Shown in pieces: positions 10,313 through 22,300 of a DNA stretch of 64,000 nucleotides. Every line of letters starts with the position of its first letter. The first letter of the stretch is position 1. Source of the stretch: Otis tarda (taxonomy: Eukaryota > Chordata > Aves > Otidiformes > Otididae); assembly GCA_026413225.1 (NCBI GenBank), contig CM048557.1, positions 42,725,371-42,789,370 of the forward strand. Reading direction: 5' to 3'. The position numbers and the translations under genes are program-made. The notes under the pieces are model-generated. The model saw nothing but the letters and a program-made list of their open reading frames with translations. It was not told the origin of the DNA and did not search any database.

Positions 10313-13300
10313 CTAGCAAATAAAAAGTGAACAAGTTAATTCAGCGTGTCGCAAGTCAGACAGCGGCATGACACCACTGAATTAGTACAGCGATCCTACA
10401 CAGAGCTGCAGCACAAAAATGTCTTTACGTATGTGTCAAGTTTCTGTCATTAAATTAGTGGCGTGCCATGTAAACATTCTTACATTTCTCTGATTATCAA
10501 TAAAAGAAATACAAATCAAGCAGTAACACAGTATCTTTTCTAAGTACTTAATCAGTGTCACTCACTGACATGAAAGGCTCGAGAAATTACCAGCAGTTCC
10601 TCAGCTGCTCATTTCTTATCTGTACATCATGTATTTTGCTAGTAAGAGAACTACGTTCAACAAGTCTTATGTAAAATATTAGTAAATGCTCTTTAAAAAA
10701 AACACAACAAAACAAAAATACACCACAAACACCCAAACCAAACAATTTCAGCTTTCTAATCCTCTGACACAGCTCTACGTTAAGACAATAATTTATTTTA
10801 AAGAGATAGAACAGGGTTCATTACCTCTTTCAATAAATAATACTTACATGCTAACTTATATTCACATTTATTCACTTTTTCACGGATTATATTTAAGGCA
10901 ATAGGTTTTTTGATGATATCATAGTAGTCTGGTACCTTTAAAAAAACAGAAGGATGATTCATAGACAAATGAAAGCATAAAATTCTACTTACATAAAAAA
11001 ATTAAACAAATCATGCATTAGCAGAAAGTATTTTGTTTTTGTTTTTAAATAAAGAGAGGAATCCCAAGCAACCACTTCCATTTCCTGAACTGAATATTAG
11101 TTTGCAGGTATTACTTTTCAATTTTTTTTCATTAAAGTAGCAGACCACAACAAACATTAGCCAGCAATTCAATGAATAAACCTAATCCTAAATACCCTGT
11201 GAACAACTGCAAGAAAATTGCATGAGCAGATAAGCATTACAATGTTCCAGCTATTCCCATCTGTCAAGCACAAAAATTATTTCCAAGATTTTAAAACTTT
11301 TCATTTTCCTGTAACATATTACAATATTAAAAGCTCCTCAATCATGAGTAATGACCATTTTTACTCCATTACTATTCAGCATCTTGCAAGATAAATGACA
11401 TCCCAAGATTCCACTTAGTTGTGTTGAAGAGAAGGTAGTGGAGCTTTCTGTAGCAAGCAAGACACAGTATGCAAATACCAGAGATAAACAGCCACTCAGA
11501 ACAGTGTTTATAAGATAAAAGTGAGGGGAGCAAAAGGATTGTCTAACCCTTAAGGGCACTGATCATTTGGATCACAGATTTTGAATGCCAGGTAAACAGC
11601 AAGCTTAGGGTTACTCTGTCTCACTCACAAAGCAGAGCAGGGCTGGGGCAAAAGAAAAAGGTATTTGATCCAAATTGAACCTTTTCTTACAAGAAAAGAT
11701 ACCCACATGCATCATCATGTATGTTTTAAGACCAAGCCTGTAACTTTACTATATCAAGTGCAACCTGCAAACGAATCTAGAGAAAGAATTAGTAGAGAAA
11801 TAGAATTAGATTGACATTTTTCATTCCTTTCCCTTTAGGGGTGCTTTTTACACAAGTACTTTAAAAAGAAAAAGTTATTTTCTCTTTCTGGCTTGCTGTG
11901 CACTGATCATTCAATGTATTCTTTACATTGTTTTAAAGGCAGCAAAAAGTTTAAACCAACATTTCTATAATGATGAAGAAAATTTGGGACACTCAGGTAA
12001 TGGATTTTTCTTTCCAAACTATACAGAGATCCCTTAGTGACTGATTCAGGCAAACCGGAATGTGCTGAATGCTAGCAGTTTCTTTTCAGGATGAAAAATT
12101 AAGTTGAATTCTCCATCCCTCCCTAAGAATCTTCCTCGCATTCACCAGATTCTTGCACTTTCCAGTGTAATTCCTGTATTCCTGAACTCATTTGTGGGTT
12201 GGTTTGGTTGTTTATTTTTTTTTTCCTTCCCCTCAGATTAAAGCATTTCACATTTTTAAACACTTAATGGCAAGTGTATTTAAATTTTTCCCAACAACTT
12301 GCCAATTTGAAAACTTATTTCTGATACCAATTATTTGAGCTGAAATACGAGAGTGCTCCCAAATCTCATTGCTCAGCTGTATCTCCCTGTTTGGGCAACA
12401 CTATAAAATCCCTGCGATCCCAATCACAAACAGGATTCTTAACTATTATCATTCCCTCAGCAGTTCTATCAGTTACCTGGATTTTGGAAACCAGTTTCAT
12501 GAAAGGCCAGCTGTCATCATGTCGTACCAGTTCCACTACGAGTTGTTCAAAAGCTGAGAGTTCATGAACTCCCCCTTGACGTCCTGAACTTCTCCTGTTC
12601 AATGAGGTTTGAGGAGATGATTCTGGGAAAAAAAAAACCAAACAAACAAACAACATCTCACGAGATGAAAATAAAAACCTGACAAGTAAAATAAAATAAA
12701 AGGAAAAAAGTGAAACACCACTGTTCTTGGGTACTAAAACTGCAGCTTGAGGGCACAACTCATCTAGTTTGGCTTCAGGTGTTAACTATACTACAGCCTT
12801 GTTATTAACCACTAAATGTCTCTCTTGCTGTACAAAGTGCTATGTACCAGGACTTAGCTGGGATCCTCTTCCATCGTATTAATTTTGAAAAGGATTTTTT
12901 CACCTATTTCAATTTTTACACAATTTGTTAAACACTTAAAGAAAAGCCCTATTAGAGAAAAACAGAATAAGCCGCCTGCTCATAACTTTTACTCCTACAA
13001 AACCTCTATTCAGAGTGGTTTTATCTGCTTTCAAGAGTAGTCAGCAGGGTGGTTAGAGGTTAAGCCCAGAAACTCCCAATAGTGAAGGACAGCAGTGATG
13101 CAGCATACAAGGCTGCCACACTGGAGTGTAAGCTCTTTTACACTCTTCAGTCTCACACTGGGTCCTTTTTGTTTTTAAAAGGTTACTGTAGCTTTCCAAG
13201 TATCTCCCTGCCATCAAACACTTAGTATCAGCTTAACAAGCAAGGACACTGTTAGCCCTATACCAGATAGATGACATGTTTCTTCTGGTAGCAGTTTCTT

Positions 13301-16300
13301 GTTGTAGGTGTGTATTCCAAATTTCACTATATTTCCTGCATCTGTGTTCCTCACTGTTTAACTCTTTAATAAAAGAAAACCATAAAAGCTATAAGTAAAC
13401 ATTTGCATGGGCTAAGGCATAAATATCACTTTCACATTTTCTATCCATTTATTAGCAATTGCTCCATATTGTGTGCAAATATGAAATTTCAAATATGGAT
13501 ATGATAAATCTTCTTGGCAAATTAAGTATTTGTTCTTTAGATGACTGATGCTTCTGTTGCTGCAAAAGAAAGGAACTGTCTTCTCGGAAGTGCTAAAAAT
13601 GCCTTCAGTCACCACTTCTGGTCTCCTTGCTCTACCACACTAGCAAGGAACAGAATGTGGTTTTTGTTCTGGACAAACACATTTCTCTAACCTGTGGATT
13701 GTCGTTTCCGGCCTCTTTTCTTGGGTTCAGTAACAGGAAGAGAAAGCTTTGAAGCAGAAACTGGATACTTCCTAAGCCGTTCGCTTGAGTTTGTGGTATC
13801 AACAATTCTAAATCCGAGAGAATTGGAAGGGCTGTTTTCCAGTGTATTATCAGCACTCTTTCTTCCTCTTCGTCTTCTTCGAGGACTGAGTAATTCCACG
13901 AATACATCTGCTTGCAATGAACTTTGGCTCTGACGAGTGGTCCGGCTAGTAAGTCTTAAAGAAGGCTTTCTCACTGATAGAGGTTCTGATTTTACCTTTC
14001 TTAACCCCCTTCTGGTAACTTTAGGTGAAGATTCAGTTCGCTTAGGCGTGTTTGGCTGACTCCGAGAAGCAGATCTTGCCTGACGCTGGCTGTTCCGACT
14101 TGAGAACGGATTGTTGAGTTTGGCTGCTCTCATTTTTAATGGAAACTTGACCCGGGGTCTTCCTTGCTTTGATGGGCTACAAAAAGTGAACAATTACATT
14201 AATTTATCCCAAAATTCCATTCCTTTCTTTTCTAACTCATCATCTAAAAAAAAATCGAACCATGCAAGGTTGGGCTGGTAAGCAGCTGATTTTCAAGTCG
14301 ATGCAGTCATCCAATCTTCCTATCACAAATACTTCTCTGAAGTCTCTTAATTAAATATTACATCTGGCACGTACTTTAAAGAAATACTCAGAATTCTGAT
14401 CACCCTTGCAGCTTATGCAAGGCGAATGCATTAACTGGAGCACCAGCTATCAATTAATTTAAATCACTTATTTCTCATAGCAACTGTAACTGCTAGGATT
14501 TTTAAACAATATTATCGGCTACAAAAATAAACTGCAGTTCTAAAATACTATGTATACAAGTTATGCTCTAGTCAGGGTTCATACCTAGTACTCAAGACTC
14601 TCTTTCCATTACAGAGGAGAAGGAAGATCCCAGAGACAAGTTTACCCCCTAAGAGGATGCAAGATCTCTCCAACTATTGAATCTCAACTGCCAGCTGGAT
14701 ATAATCTTGCCTCAGTCAATTCAAAAGGCTGTACTAAAAAGAAGAAAAATACTCAAAGATCAGGAAAGTTTCCTTCAACTCTTATACTCTTGGCACGTGT
14801 ATCAGATCCATCACTTTACTGAAATTATCACATTGGATTATTTAGTAGTTTGGGAGTTTTGGTTGGTTGGTTGGTTTGGGGGGCAGAGGCGTTGTTTGTT
14901 TGGTGTATTTTTAAAAATAGCTACTGCAGAAGTCCTCAAGTCTTCCCAATATCACATAGCCTCCGATGGATGGCCTTGTCTTCCCTAATGTTCCAATACT
15001 TACTATGTGCATCTAGTCCCTCAAAATTCAGAACTGGACAAAAACAACTCCAGGTTTTCTCCAGAAAAATCTTTACTGTTTGCAACTCTCTCCACTCTAT
15101 ATTCAAACAGTAGCTGCACAGAACTGTAACTCTGATGGCCATCTCTTACCCACACATTCAAGGCGGTAATTTTCACCCTGAAAAGTGAGTCTAAGTCCAG
15201 TGGACCTAAGTTTTGTTAATATTAAACCCATCAGTAAGAGCCAAGTTCATAACAAGCTGCAATTTTTAAAATAAACATTTTTTTCAGACTGGATTTTCAA
15301 TATATGTGCCTATGTGAACAATCACTCCGCTTAAAAATCAAGATGGCATTTCAGTAGGAAACCACTTTAATACATCTATTTACCTTATCTCTTCTTCCTC
15401 TTGATATTCATCCTCCTCGTCTTGCTCTTCTTCATAATGCTCTTCCTCACTTTGTCCCATTTCATTATAGTTTGCCTCTTCTTCGCCTTCTCCTAGTTGT
15501 TCAGCAGTGTCTTCATCACTTTCCACAGAAGGTCTCTGTCTGGAGGAGAGGCGTCTAGAGCGCTGTTTTGGTCGGCACTCTGGACAAAACCAGTCTCCTT
15601 CAGGAATGGCCTAGAAACAGAAGAATAAAAAAAAAAAGCATTAGTAATATGCAATGGAGTTGTAAGAGCTAGTCAAGTTTTGTGCAAAAAGGAAGCCCTT
15701 CTTTTTCCTCAAGTACCTTCAGCTTGGGCCTGATACAGTAAGTATGATAACCTCGATCGCAGCCATCACATAACACCATGCTTTCTGCATCGCCTTTCTT
15801 TCGACACACTTTACAGCGAGCGTTGAGGATGGACTTTGACCAGATGACACTTCGATCCAACGTAGACAGATGAAGGAAGACTTGGGACAAGCTGGTAGAA
15901 GAAAGAAGTGACTCTCTCCAGCGATCCAAAACGGTTTTATAGGATCGTCCACCATCACTGGCATCTTCCATTAAAGAAGAGAATTTAAAAAGAAAAAAAA
16001 AAAAAATAAAAGAAAAAAAGGCAAGAAAAAGCATAATAAGCAGAATGATCACACTTCTTTTTCAAACATCCACGTTATTCTAGGTAAGGCTCTGACTTTC
16101 AAACAGATAGCAGTAGTAAACTGTGATAATATTATAACCTTTTGTCTTATCTTTTCCATACTTTAATATTTCCTCCTTAGTTTCCAAGCTGCTGAAGCCA
16201 TGAGATTTTACTCTTCAATACCAATTCAACTTCGAACTTGTGCATACATAGGACATGAGTAAGTCTTACTCAGATGTCAACCTGGAAATCTAGCAATTTG

Positions 16301-19300
16301 ATGCAATTTATAAAGTATAAACAAAGATTACTTTGAGGGGAAAGGACAAAAACCAAAAACAACAAAACAAAAAAAAACTTCACACACTCCAAATTTACTT
16401 TCCCTTGTATGCACCTTTTGAAATCTCTAAATATTTACACTTACAGAAAGCACCTGGCATCAAACAGAGACTTTACTGGCAAAAAACAGCTTAAAGGGCT
16501 CTTCTCACCTGCACTTGCCCCTGCCCCAGTATAGTCTAGCAGACAATCTCAGCCCTCTCCCCACACCTCAGTGCCTTTATTCCTGCCCTGTACTCTGTCT
16601 TCACAAGAACCTGCGTGTCTGTGTCATTAACCGAACTGGGTGACTGGTCTAGCTGAAATATAACTGTTCTCTTGATATTTTAAGCGCCCTGTAGCACACA
16701 TAACCTGTGGAACGCACCTTGGGGCAAACCAACTAAGACTTGGGATCCTAATTAAGTCAGAGATAAAAGGGAGGCAGAATTTTATTGTATTTTCAAACAG
16801 GTTGGGTTTGCAATCCAGGCCTCTGAAGCAGCCACACAGATACAAGATACACAGGCAGAAAAGTGAGGGGGGCAGAACTGAAGGGGAATGAGCAGCTGGG
16901 AATTACAGAAGCAAATGGGCTGTTCCAGGAGCTAGAGAAACCAGAAGGTATAAATTACACCCTGCACTGCTGCTGCTGAGCAGAAAGGGAATTCCTTTAT
17001 GGATGTTGAAAACTATTTCTTGCGTTTTAGAGCAAGAAGGTTTAAGGAGAGGCAGAGACAATATAGCAGTACTTTTGATTATAGTAACGTCCACAGATTT
17101 CCCTTCTAAAAGCGATACTCCAGTTACTATATGATCTCTAGCTGATTAATGATGCACTCCAGTATAAATTGCCACCTTGCCTGCTGCACTAGTCACAGTG
17201 GGCACTGGAACAGCCTCCAATCCACCTGCCTGCCAAATGATTTCTCCTCAGGAACTGGAAGAGAAAATATCTAATAACAAATAAAATGAAAGAAAAAAAA
17301 AAGAGACTAATTGCTCTCCTGGCAAGGCCTTCTGCCTGCTCATCAGCTGGCTGCCAGGATTTGCCTAATCTTGCATACATTTGCATTTGCATACATTTGC
17401 ATTAGAGAAGTGATGGGAGAAGGCAGAGGGTAAACAGGCAACGCAGCTTCATAAATAAAAATATAGCCACCCCTGAACTGCAAACACAAATTTGGATTTC
17501 CTAACGTTTCCTATTACTTTGTCCTTCTGTTTCCTGTCCCAAGTTCAGTCTTACTAAGGATAGCGGACAGGAACCTTTTCACAGCACTGCAATATCTTTC
17601 TCAATGTATTTTTTAAAAATTCAGTAATAGAATTAAAACAGCTTGTCAGGATACTGGACTAATGTGAGACTCAACTCAGTTCTCAGTTCTGCTGCAGATT
17701 TCTCCTAAAACTCTGGCAAGGACACGTTATCTTAAGTGTATCTGTAGTTTGGAAAGCATTTCTTTTGCTGATAATGGCAGCTCAAACATTATTACTTTTT
17801 TTGGGCAGTTATTTCTAGTCTGGACTGGTTTACCAATATAGTTCATCACACAACATAACAAATATTTGCACTACAAAATGGCAGTTGCAATTCAGAGTTA
17901 GAAATTACTGACCATGACCTTCAGCACATCCTGCTGCCAAATGACACCTGCTGTTTCAGATCGCAATTTGCAAAATAAGAATAATACTTTTTTCTTCCAT
18001 CCATCATCTTTCTCATTTATATTGTTAATTTGGAGGGAGAAATGGCCTCTTCCTTTTTGTCTGAGCAGCTCTACATTGCTCAGTGGGATACCCCTCTGTC
18101 AGCTAAGCCCTCCAAGCCTTGCGACAATGCAAATGAAGTTGTTTGACAGATCTATGCACTCATCTATCAATAGCTAATTGAATTCAGGGAAGGGTTCTCC
18201 ATTTTAGTATTTCTAGAAAGGATATGTAGTTGTACAATGCAGGGAAGTTCCAAACCCTCCTCCCTGCCCCCCAAAAAATCTAAACAAAACACCAAAACAA
18301 AACAGTGGCACTAAAAGGAAGCGGGGATAGGGAAATGAAGATTATGTGAACATGCAGATTTCTGTCCTAAAATGATAAAAAGAAAATACAGTTATTTATC
18401 TCTAGTTGCAGAAAGCAAAAAAAAAAAATTTTTATGTATAAAAATATATATATTTGAGCTGTTTTTAGTACCCATGTTTATATCTTCAGCTTCAATACTG
18501 CAATTCCTTCAATACAAGGAACTGTCTACAAAATTATTAAAGTAACAAAAAAACCCCAAACTGATAAAATATTCAATACTTTCTAATTGTTAGCAATACA
18601 AGTAACATTTAAAATTTACCATCTCTCTGACTAGTCTTGTCTTCCACTCGCTTCCTCTTTTTATCCCCCCAGTGGTTCCTTTTATCATCTTCTGCATTAC
18701 CTAACATTAAATTCATAAAGTTATTTCAAATACCTTTTTGAAATGTGGTAGACTTAATATTAATTTTTATAATCCATACTTGTGAACTCTAAAAATGTAA
18801 CTAGAACAGTGGTTCTCAACATGTGCACACGGAAGAAGGCAGGCAGGGAAGGGCGAAATAATAACGTGCATGGAGGAATCGTACATCCCAGGATTTACTT
18901 TGACTCCTACTACAAACAGGCAGCTTAAACTGAAAGTTCTTAAACCTACCCTCCCTTACCTTTCTGTCTACCTCCAGTACAAATGGCTATAGGAACAGCT
19001 TACTGACTACAGGTTTCTCTCTCAGCAAACAACTCATCTGATATATGCTACCACGAACATCTCAAAAATACAGCCAATTTATGGGCACAGTCCTCGAGGA
19101 CCAAGAGAACTAGCTCATCTGTCCATGTGCAACAACTACTTAAGGTATTTTTGTGCAGGAGTATTCTTGAGCGTTAAAATGATGAAATTACTCTGCCAGG
19201 AATTAAAAGCCATAGTAAACCTCATCTGCTCCAAATGCAAGGTACCTTCTTTGACTGCCTTTTCTGAGAAGTAAAGAAAAATTCTTCACCATAAAAAAAG

Positions 19301-22300
19301 CCCACTTCCACCTTTGCTGCCTCTGCTCATGAAACTCCACAGGGAAGTAATGGAAGCACGAGAATAAAGCATGCATATATACTAATCCTACCCCAGTTCA
19401 CTGCTGGAAGACGTCTGATGCTATTATGAGGAGGACAATTATAAATAGAAAAGGAAACAACTTTGGGAGCAGAGGAAACAAAAATAATCAAAATCTAGAA
19501 AGAAAGGAATAGAATAAAGACAAGCTTAGAGAAAAAAAAAAAAAAAGCTGTATATTATTTTTTTTTTGCCCTACAAGAAATGCGTAGCACAAGTTAAAAA
19601 GGACGTAAATGGTTCCCAGTATCAGCACAAAGGTGCTCTCATGAATTAGAATCCAACCTTTCGTATGGAAATCTGAAGGATGCTTAATGACTGAAGTCCT
19701 GCACTAGTACAGAAGGCAGTTTTTTTTTCATGGCTGCCTCATTGAACTCCAAGGCAACCAAATAATTTGACCATTTTATACCTCAATTTTCACATCTACG
19801 TAATAGGAATGAAACCTACTTCTCCACTGCAAAGTATTTTGAATTGTAAGGAAAAGTAATTTATACCAAAAAGAAGCAAAATCCACAATAAAAATTGCCT
19901 GTATTTCTTCCCCTTCAAACATGTTTTTTTTTATCCAAGGAGTAGCACTTGAGAGTTTCCATCAAACAGCTATTTGAAAGAAGAAAAAAAAAAAAAAAAA
20001 AAAAGAAAAAAATAAGAAAATAAACAAAAAAAAAAAAGAGGCTTTTTTACATCTTACTCAACATAATTGCAAGAAAAACATGTATGGCAAGCTTCAACTC
20101 CTTTTTGTGATTCTCCCCCAAAACTACCTTGAGCTAGACTGAAGGAAGAAAAACCACATTTTCATAGCTAATGTGTAATGAAAGGATCTCTAAAACACAA
20201 TTCATAATTAAGAAATGCATACAGTTCAAGTCGTGCTACATTTAATCCCCAGACAACAGAAGATGAGCAGCCATCTAGCAGCTCTGCAAGGCAGAGGGTG
20301 CTGTTTCTGGGGCTTCTAGATCTCCTTTTGCCTCGCTATCTTCTGTGTCAGTCTTTTCTTGCTCTTCCACTTGAATATTTGGTATGCACGTCAACTCCAA
20401 ACTTATCAGAATCACCAGTGAGGCTCTTGGCAGCCCGATAGAGCCTCAGAACAAAAACGGAGCAGAGAGGAGCAGCTGGTCCTTTTATTGCGGTGCGGGG
20501 TCCCTTTGTCTGCTCTGCACCCTGGAGGCCAGTGGGACAAACCTGCCAGTGACGGCAGCGGATTTCACTCTGCTGTCTTTAGTACTAGCAGCCGTAAATA
20601 GAGTGAAAACTAAAAATTGTGAAGTATCGCTCCATCCCCTAATAGGAAAAGGGCACAGTGAAGGGGAGGAGAGAGGAAAAAGAAACTCCGCAGTGAAGGC
20701 AACAACTGAAATAATGACAAAGCACGCTCAGTTTGGTTTAAGCAGAAATGCAGGGGTAGTCTTTTTACCAAAAGTGGTCCCCTCTACTCCTATTAAAACA
20801 GAACTCCAGCACTTGCTTGGCTTTCAATGTTTTTACTGCAGTGGTAATTAAATCATCCTTGTCTAGCAGACAGTTCCATTAACTAGCTGGAACAGCTATG
20901 AAGAACTCCTATTAGAAAAAAAGTTACTGTATGGACACAGTGATCTATGTAAGAACAAGGAGACAAAAAACAAAAACAAAAAACCCACAAACCAAAACCC
21001 ACTGGTTACAACCTAAAAGCTAATTTCTATCATCAGAGTACTGTTGGCCACTTCCTAAAGGGATGAAGGAAAAAAAGGCATCACAGTTCGGAGCACAAGT
21101 CCCTGAGCAAGCAGCAGTGTCCACTTTGGATTAAAAGGTTTAGTAACACTATAGTAACGCTACCAACACCTCCTTGTCAAGCTAAGTAGAGAACTTCTTT
21201 TTGCCTGTTATACATATGCAAGCTGCAAACTAAGAAACCAACTTGCTGTGGTAGCATGTAAAAACATTGTTTCCAGCTGGGGAGCTCAAGCTGAATATAA
21301 GATTATGCAAATTTTACACTCTTGGTTTTTTTAAACATGTCTGAAACACTGAAGAGTTATATCCAGAAAGGGCTGCATCCAGAATTGCTGCTTGATCTCT
21401 ATGCTGCCTAAGTTTGCCAGATGCCTCTCAAACACAGGTTTCCTTGATGCTTTCCAGTTGCACTTTCTGTTCACATCCAGCAGTTCCCAAGTCAGAGCAC
21501 CTTCCGTGTAATGAACGGACTGGCAGTCAGAAAAACCATCAGAGAACAGGCATGTGTTTTAAGCTTTCTTTGCTCTCTAGTGGCAAAACTAAAATCTTGC
21601 CTTCATTCAGGCTTGTCACCTGCTAAAAGCGGCCCATTACACAACCGAAAGCATGAGACGCTTGGCACCAAAGGTAAAGCAAGGAAAAGGAAACCTGACA
21701 CTGTTGCTTAATGATTACGGCCATAAGCCAGAGCACAGAAGACCTGGGATCCTTCCTGCTCCCCCAGCTATGCAGGTTATTCTATACATTACAGTAGTCT
21801 TACAGCAGTACCATTTTTCATAGCATAAGAGATGCACAGGCACAGTATGGTAAACGAACATACGACATTTAAGACATGCAAATCACCTAAGATTGTTTTC
21901 CCTATTACTTTCTTTGTCACGAAGTATAAAGCATCTAAAGGAAAACAGGATTCCCAAGTTAAAAACAACCACGAAACTCCACCATCATTCAAAAAGTCAG
22001 GCAGAGACATGAACCATCATTAGATTATGGCAGAGTTGGGACTACTGAAAAAGAGACACAGGTGGATTGCTAAAAAACTCTCTCCCCAGTAGTTCAGGGA
22101 CACTTTTCTTCTTTTAATCCCTTTTCTCTAACTCAGGATATGCCCAATCTACAGCCATAACCTACTAATAGCCATGTTTTCCCTGTTAAGGGCGCACTGT
22201 GGTAAACATACAGCTGTCAACAAGATGCTGTTGCCAAAATACTCTCAGAGCGAGTCTGGAAATGGAGGCGTATACTGCACAATATATTTACAGCCTGCAC

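Noticed and set aside
20384..20851. 155-residue open frame on the plus strand
   Set aside because: No recognised domain, no splice or promoter context, antisense to BAZ1A. The region is GC-richer than its surroundings, so several frames are open by chance.
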